From positions 26,785,373 to 26,849,372 of the forward strand of contig NC_083648.1 of assembly GCF_963576545.1 (NCBI RefSeq): a stretch of 64,000 bases of DNA, in the 5' to 3' direction. The DNA is from Limanda limanda. Taxonomy: Eukaryota > Chordata > Actinopteri > Pleuronectiformes > Pleuronectidae. The notes beneath the pieces are model-generated. The model saw nothing but the letters and a program-made list of their open reading frames with translations, made no database searches and was not told where the DNA came from. Position 1 is the first letter of the stretch. Each line of letters opens with the position of its first letter. A program made the position numbers and the translations under genes. Shown here one piece after another: positions 54,181 to 64,000 of this stretch.

Positions 54181-56492
54181 TGTTGGGGGAGAGTCCTGAG
54201 TGCTGACCATCAAACAATGGGTTATAAATACTTGAGGCCTACAAGGCCCAGCTGAAACCAGTTCAACCAGTTTCACTCTTAATTCACACCTTCTCTAGAC
54301 AGCCTGGAGCCTCGCCTTGGTGGGGGAAGCATCTCCTGAACCCCCACTGTGCCCCCCCCCCCCCCCCCCAGCAGGCCCTGGTGGGGAGATTTTGCAGGCC
54401 GCTCTGCAAAAACCCAAATGAGACTCTGAAACGCCCACTGAGGTCGAATCCCCGCCCACTAAGGTCGGAACCCTGACATTCTCATTGGCTGAGAGCCAAC
54501 TGAGGCCCATGACCACTTCCTGAAGAGGCTGGACCTCTCAGGTACTACAAAACAGCTGAGACCGCTCAGATCTTGTCTCTTTTAACTCCACTGCTCAAGT
54601 TGTATCAGACCTTCCGAGGCCGACCACACGACTCAGTAACTAAGGAGGCGATTAGACGTTTGTTTAATATCATTTTATTTGAAGTCGTTTCATTTCTTCT
54701 TTTATCTCAGTCGAAGTTTTATTTTGATAGGACTTTTTGCTGTTTTAACTTGAAAGACCGAAACAGGAAGTGCACCCGCTGGACGGACACTTCCACAGAC
54801 TTTTTCTTTTCCAACGATCCACAAACGGCTTCCACAAAGCCGTTCCCTGCAGAAGCGCGACGTTCATCCCGCTGAGGAGTATGAGACAATCCACTCCGTT
54901 CCTGTAAAACAGCACGTTCTCCGCTGTTACAGAAGAAAGACGAAGTTTCATTCCGTCAAGGAGCACGAGGAATTCGCTCCCTTTTCCGGTCCAGCAGCGA
55001 GCTCCGGAGCTCCGCTCGAGAGAGAGACCACGTGATTCACTGGCCCCCGACACATTCGCGCCGAGGCGCAGGCACACAGCGAGGGTGGTACAGTAAGAGA
55101 CTTGATTGTCTGGGCAGATACGTAGCGTATTGTTTAATATTTGAGTGTATTTGTTTGCGGGACCTCCGTGTCTCATTGTTTAGCCACGACGATCCGGCTA
55201 CTTCCGGTTCATTTCCGGGTTCCGTTTGTTCACAGTGCTTAAGCGCCGCGAGGGAAGCCTCCGGCCGCGCTGTTTACGTCCGTGTTAGTCTGCAGTGATT
55301 AAATCACTGTTAACCTATCTCCGGCGTGTTTTAAGAGCTTCTTTGAACTCTCCTTGCATGTTTTCTCTCTCTCTTCACTCTCTCTCTCTCTTCTCCTGAA
55401 CCTGTTACAAACGCTCCGATCTGTATTTATAATACAGTTCATGTCACATAGTTAAATCTATATTTAGAGGGCCTGAATGCATCTTGCCGCCATTTTGACT
55501 CCAAAGCTAACTAGAACAAAGAATCCTTTTGTTCTACCTCCTCCTTTGTGTCTCACACGTGGTCCGGCGGCCATTGGAGATTATTCATCTCTAGACCCGC
55601 CCTCAATTCTGGCTCTAAATTCATAACGAATCCGCCATCTTGTTTTGTAGTTTTAGGCCTAATGACTCCTTGAGTCATTGTCTGCCTCCATCTTAGATGT
55701 GACGTCACCACGTGACTACGTCATCGCCACGCCCCCTTTTCTCTCTCTCTCTCTCTCTCACACAGACACACACACACAGACGCACTGATAGACACATACA
55801 CAGACAGACACACATACACAGATACACATAGATGGATGTGTGTTCTAAATTGTGATAAGTGCTGCTGCTGTTGTGATCTTTGAAATATTGGAGTCTGTTA
55901 GGATGATGAATCATTAAATAACACTAACTTTATTTCACATACACACACATAGACACACACACACAGAGAGACACTTTGACACAGACACACACACACAGAG
56001 ACAGACATACATAGGTAGACCGCAGGTTTTACATGTATTTTCGGAATTGCGACAAGTGCTGCTACTGTGGTTATCTTTGAAATATTGGAGTTTGTTAAAA
56101 TGATGAATCATTAAATAGCATTAACTATATTTCCCCTTTCTTTAATAAATGCTTTTGTAATTAAAGTATCTGTAGTCTGTGATTATTTGTGCATAAGTGT
56201 GTGAATACAGCTGGATTATGATTGCCTGTGCTCGAACTTAGAAGCCTTCACTGTTTATTAAATAATCATTAGTATTAACTATTAAGATTATTAATTTAAC
56301 CCATATCATATGAGACTGCTATTTATAGCTTGATTTCGTTGGTCCCTGTAACCAGGGTGGTGCCCCTCTACGATAAGTTATGGCCTTATCATTTTTAATT
56401 ATTTTTAATAAATAATCTTTTATTATTTTAATAATCATATTTCATGATTATTAATAATTAGCCAACGTCAAGTCTACTCCTATTGCACAACA
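54181..56492. mobile_element. Long solo LTR (about 2.3 kb) inserted in L1 ORF2
   Basis: Starts tgttggggga and ends tgcacaaca, with TG...CA ends and the inverted tgttg/caaca. It is flanked by accc on both sides (54177-54180 and 56493-56496), a 4-bp duplication typical of retroviral integration. A poly-C run lies at 54351-54370. CA-rich stretches and two similar blocks (gaaatattggagt, then atgatgaatcattaaata) at about 55880 and 56080 form an internal repeat. No gag/pol; aataaa at 56145. Open frames inside are unremarkable. Confidence 0.8.
55740..56130. repeat. Two tandem blocks of about 195 bp inside the solo LTR
   Basis: Each block has cacacagacacacac-type sequence, then caagtgctgct or gataagtgctgctg, gaaatattggagt and atgatgaatcattaaat. 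The second block starts near 55945. Confidence 0.75.
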
Positions 56493-56496
56493 ACCC

Positions 56497-58303
56497 ATTT
56501 TATAAAGTTCTCCCCCAAACCAAATTTACCTAGTGTATACAGTAAGAAAGACCATTCAATTTGGTCTAATGCTTTCTTTGCTTCGAGAGAAAGCACCAGA
56601 CCATTAATAGACTCCTGTTTAGAAGCTATGATAGCATTCAATAAACGTCTAACATTGGTAGCTGAATTCCGACCCCTTACAAAACCTGTCTGATCTTCCT
56701 TAACCAGTGTAGGTAAAAGATTTTCTAAACGAGAGGCCAAGATTTTAGAGAGCAGCTTCCTATCCACATTTAGGAGGGCTATGGGCCTGTAGGATCCGCA
56801 AAAGTCAGAACACTTCCCCTTCTTTAAAATTAAGAAAATATTGGCCTCCTTCAGTGTCTGTGGAAATTCTCCTGTAGTGAAGGAGTGATTGAACATATCA
56901 AGAAGAGGATCTACAAGAATATTTTGGAACTGTTTATAAAATTCACAACAGAAGCCGTCAGGTCCTGGTGACTTTCCATTTTGTAATTTATTAATAGCTT
57001 TAAGCACTTCAGTTTTAGTTATGGAACTATTAAGGGCAGTCTTATGCTCTTCTGACAAATTTGGCAACTCCAATTGATCAAAGAAATTGTCCATTAATTG
57101 CTCTCCCTCTGGAGCCTGTTCGGAAGAGTATAGGTTTTTGTAAAAATTCTTAAAACAGTTATTTATCAGTTTAATTTCGTATACCTTATGACCATCTTCA
57201 TCAGATACAGCTGCAATAGTTTGGGACTCTGCACGCTTTTTAACATAATAGGCCAGGTATTTGCCTGCTTTATCCCCGTGCTCATAAAACCTCTGTCTAG
57301 TATATTTCATTTTCTTCTCTGCATCCCTAGTAAGAAGGCAATTTAGAGCTGTTTTGATTGCCGTGATTTCTTGCCACAAAGGTGGTGATGGAGAGGCAAT
57401 ATATGCTTTTTCTTTATATGTCAATTCACTCTCTAAAGATTTTTGTTTCTTCTGTCTTTGGTGTTTTTTGTTGCAGAGTACGAGATAATTAAACCCCTGG
57501 CATAAGCTTTGCATGTTTCCCATAAAACGGAGGCATTGCTGGCCGATGAAGTGTTGATTTCCAGAAATACTTTAAGTTCAGTAGAGAAGTTGGAAGTAAA
57601 TTCCTCATCTTTAAGAATAATGGTATTAAGTCTCCAGTGACGAGACTGACGTAACGCTGTTTTGAGATTAAAGTCCATAGTTACTCTTGCGTGGTCGGAA
57701 ATAATTATACTGGTTATGTCGCATGATAAAACTGAATATAAGTCCGTTTTTGGCAGAAAAAAATAATCAATCCTGGATTGACACTTATGTGGGGCCGAGA
57801 AAAATATATATTGTTTATCAGAGGGGTGGGTGCACCTCCAAGCATAAATAAGCCCAAACTCCTCACATAAAGAATGGAGCGTGTTGGCCTTAGGAGAGGG
57901 GGGCGCATTACTATGTGGAAATTTGTCAATAAGCGGATTTAATATTAAATTAAAATCACCGCCAACAATAACAGTGGAATTAGAAAGGAATATTTTGACC
58001 TTGCAAAATTCCTTTGATTATCACATAGCGACCATTAACATCCCTAACACAGTCAGATACTATAAAAGGTAGGTTTTTCCTAATCAACACTGCTACTCCC
58101 CTGCTTCTTGTTGAAAAGGATGAGAAAAATACTTGTCCGAATGGCCCTTGTTGCAACTTTAAATGCTCTGCGTCATCAAGATGCGTCTCTTGTAACATAG
58201 CAACATCTATATCATCCTTCTTTAGACATGTTATTATTTTTCTCCGCTTGATAGGGCTGTGGACTCCCCGTACATTCCAGGTACATACTCGCAGCTTATT
58301 CAT
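56497..58303 (-). pseudogene. L1 ORF2, endonuclease and RT N-terminal part
   Basis: The minus frame starts MNKLRVCTWNVRGVHSPIKR at 58303 and has AMLQETHL and FFSSFSTRSRGVAVLIRKNL, an APE endonuclease. Frame changes occur near 57980, 57714 and 57500. The RT part has LNKLQNGKSPGPDGF-type, SYRPIALLNVDRKLLSKILA and KEDQTGFVRGRNS motifs. The motif A region reads LSLEAKKALDQIEW, where L1 elements normally have Asp in place of that Glu. It ends at ENFIKWV against the LTR. Confidence 0.92.
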
Positions 58304-58761
58304 TATTGGTATTGTTCATGTATCATACAAAGCATATTGAGCCAAGAGACCCCCCACACACAGGGTAAGAGAAAAAAAGCAAATAAAGAAAGAAAAAACA
58401 AAGAGCTGTACAACAAAACATTCAAACATAGAAATTTGGCGACGACCCTACTAAACATGTAGGGAAAAGCCGTCCTTCTCCTGCCTGCGGCTGAGAGCCG
58501 ACAGGCAGGACATGCGCTTGACACGCGCCTACACATAGACATAAACACACTGACCGCCATGAACACGGTGAAGTAAAACATTTCACCTGGTTGATTATAA
58601 GCGTTGGAAATGAAAGGGGCATAGTCACAAAGCCTGAGTTATGCAGATACTCACATATGGCACGGTCCAGGCGCGATGTTAAAGAAAAGGGAAAATCCGG
58701 TGGTTACGGAGATTTAAGGAAGCCACTTTACGAAAGTCGCAGCTGCCTCCGGCGTGTCAAA
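58304..58761 (-). other. L1 inter-ORF spacer
   Basis: Lies between ORF1 stop and ORF2 start. Nothing further recognised; the overlapping short frames are not supported. Confidence 0.6.
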
Positions 58762-59404
58762 TCACTTCACCACACCGTCAACAAACAGCCTCAGAGTGGC
58801 GGGATATAAAAGGGCATATTCCACGTTCTTCTTCCTCAAACAGCCCTTCACCTCGTCAAAAGCCTTGCGTTTCCTGGCCACCACCGCCGAGTAATCGTTG
58901 AAGAAAGAAACTCTGACCCGGTCCGCTGGCTGGTTCTGCTCCGCTCCACGGCGCCGGGCTGCAGCCATCACCCGTTGTTTATCAGCGAAGTTGTGAAGTT
59001 TCATAATGAGGGGTCTGGAGCGCTGGTTAGTGCCCGGTCTCGGTGCTAGGGAGTGGTGTGCGCGATCCAACTTGATCTTCCCGGATTTAGTTTTGATATT
59101 GAGATAGGAGGGGAGCCATGTCTCCATGAAAGTGACCGGATTCTTTCCCTCCGTGCCTTCGGGCAGCCCAACCAGACGAAGGTTACATCTGCGGCTGCGG
59201 TTCTCCAAGTCATCTATGTGATCTGCCATGTCGGTTATTTGTTTCTCGAGTCCTGTCACCTTAGCCTGCAACACTTCCAATGTGTCTTCCACGCCAGAGA
59301 TCCGTGTCTCGGCTTCCCCGACCTGCGTTGCCAAAGCCTGGATCTGAGATGTTTGTTCGCGTATAGCAGCGAGCACAGTGTCAATTTTAACATTTAATGA
59401 CTTC
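58762..59404 (-). pseudogene. L1 ORF1, coiled coil and RNA-binding part
   Basis: The minus frame runs from the retroviral junction: SLNVKIDTVLAAIREQTSQ, then a heptad-rich coiled coil (AETRISGVEDTLEVLQAKV). The RRM-like RSRRCNLRLVGLPEGTEG and SRPLIMKLHNFADKQRVMAA follow, as in L1 ORF1p. It ends RLFVDGVVK and a stop at 58762. Open from 59376 to the stop. Confidence 0.92.
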
Positions 59405-59840
59405 GTAAGTGTAATGGAATGAAATTTAGCATACTATTCTATCTTCCCCCATAGATTTTACCCAGCAGTAAAGTGACAACAGAGTTTTGTCACTGCATTT
59501 AGCCTCTAACAACATTATAAAACCCCAATGATAAAAATGCATCTCTCTACTACTTTTGCACATGTTTTCTATCATTATGAGCTATATAACATTCATTCTA
59601 AAAGTAATATCACACTATTCACACATATTTACTGGTGCTTTTAGTTCCTGAACCTAAAAATAGATTTAATTTGTGTGTTTTTAGCAATTCGTTTTATTGA
59701 TTTCTAATTTAACTATAATAATGTTAACCATATGCTTTATGTGTAACATTAATTCACATGGTGTCTACAGCTGTGTTCTTACTTATATGAAGTTTTGTTG
59801 CCTGTTTCTCTCCATCATGGTCTGCTCTTGATGACATTTC

Positions 59841-60545
59841 TTACTGTTCCCAGCTCAACTGCTGGTCAGTAACACTGTTGTGTGGATTCTCAGGGCAATC
59901 TCTTGCCCAGTGTTCTGCTTCAGCGCATATGAAACAAGTCCCATCTCTCCCACGTCCTCTCTCTCTCCCGCGTCCGCGGGCTTGGCTTTTCCTAGCTTTT
60001 GGCTGTGCAGCTTTCAGCGTCCCTGTAAAATTAGCACATCTTCCACATGCAAAATGGTGGAAACTGAAAGCCTGCTCACCTTCACCTCCACAACAAAGCT
60101 GAATTCTGGAAGTGTCGATTGGGACGTTTGAGGCCGACGCCTGCTCTGTCTGCAACGATCTCCCTCTCAGTGGAAATGTATCCAGATCAGAACCTATTTG
60201 GAGAGACTGATACCTGGAGATTATTTCGGTTACTTCCTTCTGTATACTGTCTCTTATGTTGACTTCAGTCAACCAACACTCAAATGCTCTCCAGTTTGGC
60301 ACAAATATCTCCACATCTCTCCCTGTGTCTTGTTCCTCTTTGCTTCGTTCTTGTTCCACAAGCAATTTGATCTTAAGCTGCTGCAACTGATTTAAAGTTA
60401 TCATTCCTGTGGTGGGAAAATTACATTTTCTGACCCACACACAAAACTGTTCAACACTACTCTGTCCATACTTCAGTATCATATCTTGAACTGTAGGAGA
60501 AGTAATCTGTGGTGAATTAATCAAGCTGCTGATGTTTAAACTCAT
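59841..60545 (-). CDS. Retroviral gag-like protein with one CCHC zinc knuckle
   Basis: An open frame of 234 codons on the minus strand, starting MSLNISSLINS and ending LSWEQ. The C-terminal third is Arg/Gly/Lys-rich (ARGRGRERGRGRDG), followed by CFICAEAEHWARDC, a C-x2-C-x4-H-x4-C retroviral nucleocapsid knuckle. The middle has helical, Gln-rich sequence (LNQLQQLKIKLLVEQERSKE) consistent with a capsid region but short for a full Gag. No stop interrupts it, though the rest of the virus is absent. It could be an intact remnant of a deleted gag. Family beyond retroviral Gag not assigned. Confidence 0.72.
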   Translation of the reverse strand: MSLNISSLINSPQITSPTVQDMILKYGQSSVEQFCVWVRKCNFPTTGMITLNQLQQLKIKLLVEQERSKEEQDTGRDVEIFVPNWRAFECWLTEVNIRDSIQKEVTEIISRYQSLQIGSDLDTFPLRGRSLQTEQASASNVPIDTSRIQLCCGGEGEQAFSFHHFACGRCANFTGTLKAAQPKARKSQARGRGRERGRGRDGTCFICAEAEHWARDCPENPHNSVTDQQLSWEQ

Positions 60546-62436
60546 TTTTCTAATAGTTTATTTTAACAGTTATGACTTAACTCTAGATTGTTTATCAATT
60601 TAAACTCAGATTTATTCAGTAGAATACGAATCTTTTGGGGAATTAAGTTCTACTGATATGGTAAAAGACCTTAATGTTTCTGAGATTTTTTCCTAAAGCC
60701 AATTATTTCCTAATTCTTAAAACCGTCTATTTTCAAATTTGTTTTAAGATTTATTTGAGTTTGCTATTAGCCTTAAAAAACTTTACATTTACACCCCAAA
60801 TATACTTAAGGTATACTCACCTTGCTCCAGTGCTGAGAATTCCCAAGAAATCCTCTTTCACTCACTCCTCTCTTTTTCTTTTTCAGCTGTAATTCTCAGA
60901 TTAGTCTCATCAAATCATGCATGTTACTTGTATCAAATCATCAACATTTGTGTAACTTTTACAGTAACCTTTCACCTTCAAAACACTTTTTAAGAGACAA
61001 TGAGAAAAACCCCTTCAGTTATAATATTGCCACTGTAATCACCTCTTGTAATTACTAAGTTTTAATTTTAATTCCTCTAATACAATTCTAAAACTCTGCA
61101 TGAATCAAATCGCCTTAGAGAAAACTTCATTTCACATTTCTCTTAAACAAGACACATGCAGGTATAAAATGTATGGGAATTTATCAGATTTTCAAACAGA
61201 TTATTATGCTGAGCTGTCCGGACCTGGCCACGGTCCCTCTGTCACAGCTTTTCCTCTATTTCAAAATAATAATACTATGATATATTTATATTCTACTCTT
61301 CTGCTTGTTTACAATAACTATGAGCATGCCGCAGCGCCCAATATTAAAGTAATTTAGCATTAAACTCTTTCGCTAAACCCTGTTTAACATTTTGATCTTT
61401 TTTTCGAAAAGATCTTAATCATGAAGCTCCCCTGGATACTGCAGCGATTTCCGAAACTGTTGCGGGTGGAAATCAAAGGCAGGAGGCGTCGTTCTCAAGT
61501 TAAAATTAAGCAGGTTTATTCAGAGGTCACAGGTCAGGAAACTGCGGTGTCTAGCAAATGATCATGCATGGTCCATTGATCCTGTACAGGAAAAATGGCG
61601 GTGAGGCAGAGTACGCAGAAAGCTTATATATTGATACTGGTAAATGGATTTGTATTTATATATAGTACTGGGCATGACAGAGGTTCTTCTTGGATTGGGA
61701 TTGGTCGGATCTCGTCGGGTCGTCCTCCTGGCGTCGTTTGGTCCTCCTCCTGGCGTTGCGTGATGACGTGCAAGCCGTGTTGCGGTTACTAAAGTTCATG
61801 AGCATATTGCCTCGCGTGTGCGCTTATTTTATGTGTGTGTGAAGTGAAGTGAGGTCATAGAAAACTGTGAGAAAGGCATGAAAACCTCTAGTCTAATCTG
61901 TCCGCTGTGTGTGTGTGAGGGAGTCTCAGAACTAATATAATGAAGTGATTCATGAAGCCAGAGGTTTGAAAACCTGTTATCTGTCCGCTATGCCAGACTC
62001 CCTTTTTAAGGAGTATGAAACATTCTGAGGTTGAGAAGCAGGAGAAGAACTATGTGTTATGTTTGTGTGTTTACGCTATGTGTATCTGACTACACGTTAA
62101 AGTGTGTGTATGTGTGTGAACAGTGCTGTATTGTCAACAAAACCTTGCCATACATGCACGTCTGCAACTCCGTTTCAATGAACGAGTGTACCTCTTACCC
62201 ATGTGACCTTTTTCCTTAAAAGACCGAAAACAGAATTATACTTTACCAGAACGAAAACTGCCTGCCCGTCCAGGTCCGTTAGTTCATCTCAGTGAGGACT
62301 CCTCGCTCTCAGGACATCAGGCCCTCTGAAATAATAAAGGTTTGTCCCAGACGTACTGCCCGCATGCAGTTACTTACGATCAGCACCGAGAGCCAGAGTT
62401 CACTCACGTGGATGTCCTCTGCCAACACACGCCAAT
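60546..62436 (-). other. Retroviral leader/unassigned internal region
   Basis: Between gag and the LTR on the minus strand. A candidate primer-binding start (TGG two bases after the LTR end) lies near 62434. Otherwise no coding homology is recognised. The length, about 1.9 kb, is long for a leader and may include other inserted sequence. Confidence 0.4.
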
Positions 62437-62965
62437 TGTAATGGAATATTTTCATACAAGGACAAGCAAATAATTCTCAATCTGGAAGTTTAATTCTTTA
62501 ACCCAGCTGCGGCTGGGGACACTGCTATCATCACAGACAGATTCAAGCAAATGCAATGAACAATGGGAAATGCATACATTTATACAAGTTTGACCCCTCC
62601 TTTCACATCAGAATACAGCAGACCTATCAGCTCTCTCCATGTCGTGACAGGAAGACCAGACAACTGGTCTCCCTCAATCTACAAATGATCTACCTTGAAG
62701 TTTTACAACACAATGGCATGTTGATTCTGCTCAGACTCAACAGAGGCTCTTGCCTGTAAACCTGTTTTCCAAAGACCCCCGTCTCTGGTCTGTCACACCC
62801 CAGAGCCTCTGAAGCATCATCTCCTTCAGTGACCCCTGTTGTGTGATTAGCGACTCCCTTGACTTAAAGCCTTGAATCACAGAAATACATCTTTCAGTAA
62901 ACTTCTTTCTATATAAATGTAATCTGTTACATATAAACATGTCTAAATACAAAATTCCCATCACA
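62437..62965 (-). repeat. Retroviral 5' LTR (529 bp)
   Basis: On the minus strand it starts TGTGATGG and ends CCATTACA, imperfect inverted termini of an LTR. It is flanked outside by the 5-bp duplication cttac. Confidence 0.72.
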
Positions 62966-62970
62966 GTAAG

Positions 62971-63151
62971 TCATTCGTCAGTTATCTTGCTCAAAGCCAG
63001 AAGAATACTTGGGTTAACAGCGCTCCCGGGATCCTCGACCTCGGCAGCGGCCTCCACCCCGCCGGTCTCCGGGTTCAACCGCAACAGGCTCCCTAGCTTC
63101 GCTAGCATGCTTCTCCGAAGCAGTATTTTTCTTGGGTTTGGATCGAGGCAT
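62971..63151 (-). pseudogene. L1 ORF1 N-terminal segment
   Basis: The minus frame from 63151 starts MPRSKPKKNTASEKHASEAR, a basic N-terminus, then EPVAVEPGDRRGGG. A frameshift later gives NPSILLALSKITDE-type sequence up to the retroviral junction. The continuation at 59404 (SLNVKIDTV) fits directly. Confidence 0.78.
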
Positions 63152-63312
63152 TCTCAAAAAATATTCCTTCAGGCTCATTATAGACCTACTCTTACGCTTG
63201 ATTATAACGTCTCCCCAGGTGAACACGTAATTTAAACGGATATTTCGGTGGACTTCACCGGAGCTCAACAGGCGAGGTGCTCACACCACGACGCCATCTT
63301 GCCGCCCGAATG
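63152..63312 (-). promoter_or_regulatory. L1 5' untranslated region
   Basis: On the minus strand, cgggcggcaagatggcgtcg leads the element. The caagatggcg motif is common at L1 5' ends, where an internal promoter is expected. The region is GC-rich relative to its flanks. Confidence 0.6.
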
Positions 63313-63325
63313 CCTATTTTTATTA

Positions 63326-63596
63326 AGTTAATGAGAGAACATTATACATGTCCGCAATCATACATTTATGTTCAGTTCTATGTGACGTGACAATAAATAT
63401 TGTCAAAAAGCTTTTGAATCATACTGAATTCATTTGATTTTACAGTCAGGTATTGAGTACATGCAGTTTCTGATACAACTGCTAGGCGACTTAAATATAT
63501 ATGACACTAAATTGTTAGAAATTATGATCTTCCGGACCTTTGCTTCAAGAAATTTTCTCAAACTGGACCTCGTTAAATTTTAGTTGAATACCCCTG
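63326..63596 (+). mobile_element. hAT transposon 3' part
   Basis: Sequence after the L1 target duplication includes gatcttccggacctttgctt and aaactggacctcgttaaatt, ending gttgaatacccctg. This is the familiar terminal region of hAT elements with zinc-finger transposases. Confidence 0.68.
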
Positions 63597-63647
63597 CCGT
63601 AAGCGAATGAGTCCACCCACTATACCTTCTGAGGGAAAAGTGAAAAA
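63597..63647 (-). other. 5S rDNA spacer fragment next to the hAT end
   Basis: Starts with ccgtaagc, the complement of the first eight bases of a 5S gene, and continues gaatgagtccacccactata, the spacer found again after 63766. A longer 5S copy once lay on the left and was cut by the hAT end. Confidence 0.7.
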
Positions 63648-63766
63648 AGCTTACAGCATCTGGTATTCCCAGGCAGTCTCCCATCAATGTACTAATCAGG
63701 CTCGACCCTGCTTAGCTTCCGAGATCAGACAAGATCGGGCGTATTCAGGTTGGTGTGGCCGTGAGC
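63648..63766 (-). rRNA. 5S rRNA gene, copy 1
   Basis: The minus strand reads gctcacggccacaccaacct, cccgatcttgtctgatctcg, gaagctaagcagggtcgag and ends gctgtaagctttt. Box A (aagctaagcagg), the intermediate element region and box C (gatgggagactgcctggg) are present, so Pol III internal promoter parts survive. Several differences from the usual vertebrate 5S (gctcac, tgattagtacattgatggg) suggest it may be a decayed copy. T-run terminator after the 3' end. Confidence 0.88.
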
Positions 63767-63827
63767 GAATGAGTCCACCCACTATACCTTATTTATACAT
63801 GTGAATACATCAGGGAAATGTGGAAAA
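63767..63827 (-). other. 5S rDNA intergenic spacer
   Basis: About 61 bases including gagtccacccactatacctt, a short conserved upstream block for copy 1 on the minus strand. It recurs after 63945, giving a repeat unit of about 180 bp. Confidence 0.7.
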
Positions 63828-63945
63828 AGCTTACAGCACCTGGTATTCCAGGCAGTCTCCCATCCAAGTACTAACCAGGCCCGACCCTGCTTAGCTTCTG
63901 AGATCAGACAAGATCGGGCGTATTCAGGTTGGTGTGGCCGTAAAC
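63828..63945 (-). rRNA. 5S rRNA gene, copy 2
   Basis: Closer to the vertebrate consensus in boxes A and C (ggcctggttagtacttggat). It has one base fewer in the gcctggaatacc segment (two Gs where three are usual) and gtttac at the 5' end. The 3' end ctgtaagctttttcc has the Pol III T-run. A further unit probably follows: the same spacer starts at 63946 and runs into the window edge. Confidence 0.88.
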
Positions 63946-64000
63946 GAAATAGTCCACCCACTATACCTTATTTATACATGTGAATACAAAAGAAAAAAGT

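Larger units (their letters stand above)
59410..62965 (-). mobile_element. Retroviral insertion with gag and 5' LTR in L1 ORF1
   Basis: Flanked by gtaag on both sides (59405-59409 and 62966-62970, cttac on the minus strand). The outer ends are TG...CA on the minus strand. It carries one LTR (62437-62965), a leader region and a gag frame at 59841-60545, but no pol. At the far end only tgtaatggaat, the LTR's last bases, remains as 3' LTR. It is a deleted, non-autonomous copy. Confidence 0.75.
52898..63312 (-). mobile_element. Full-length-ended L1 LINE, split by two retroviral insertions
   Basis: The minus strand runs from a 5' end containing caagatggcg (near 63297), through ORF1 and ORF2, to a poly-A tail at about 52900-52915 (T-run on plus). 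The target duplication cctatttttatta is at 52885-52897 and 63313-63325. Removing the LTR (54181-56492) and the retroviral insert (59410-62965) leaves about 4.5 kb. Both termini are preserved, but coding frames are broken. Confidence 0.93.
51898..63596 (+). mobile_element. hAT transposon split by an L1 insertion
   Basis: The left end caggggtcactaacaggcgg and the right end gttgaatacccctg are consistent with hAT termini. Transposase-like N-terminal sequence follows at 52500-52884. The L1 at 52898-63312 has a clear target duplication, so the two flanks belonged to one stretch. No matching 8-bp duplication is seen at the outer ends (atctatca on the left, ccgtaagc on the right), so the outer flanks have been rearranged. 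Confidence 0.72.

Overview
The window is vertebrate nuclear DNA and almost certainly comes from a teleost fish; I cannot name the species. It is AT-rich, has no prokaryotic features, and is packed with DNA transposons (several Tc1-like elements and many hAT-type miniature elements), LINEs and retroviral debris of the kinds usual in teleosts. One cellular protein-coding gene is readable with confidence. It is xpr1, the SPX-EXS phosphate exporter, on the + strand. Fifteen coding exons lie between 10352 and 41622. Their splice phases agree throughout, and together they give 667 codons plus a stop. Only about the first 23 residues (the first coding exon) are missing, presumably upstream of the window.

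Layout. 1-10350 (intron 1 of xpr1, or upstream): a decayed minus-strand retroviral pol split by two later insertions, then SINEs, hAT-type elements and unassigned sequence. 10352-28770: xpr1 exons for the SPX domain and first membrane segments, with introns carrying Tc1-like elements, hAT elements, an inverted pair of hAT copies and a recent local duplication. 28771-35188: a long intron with an internally deleted LINE inserted in a TTAA-flanked element. 35189-42300: xpr1 exons for the EXS domain, C-terminus and 3' UTR. 42301-49400: mostly unassigned, with two related miniature elements, a degenerate telomere-like tract, a 16-bp perfect hairpin and weak exon-like segments. 49402-63596: a deep transposon nest. 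A hAT element holds a Tc1 element that holds a short fish repeat. A second hAT element holds an L1 that itself holds a 2.3-kb solo LTR and a retroviral element with gag. 63597-64000: minus-strand 5S rRNA genes in tandem, at least two units of about 180 bp.

The protein-coding genes do not form an operon or a system. xpr1 is one split gene and everything else recognisable is mobile or repetitive. I looked for a new biological system and found none. The notable content is the transposon stratigraphy, with target-site duplications that fix the insertion order, and a hAT end abutting a 5S gene.
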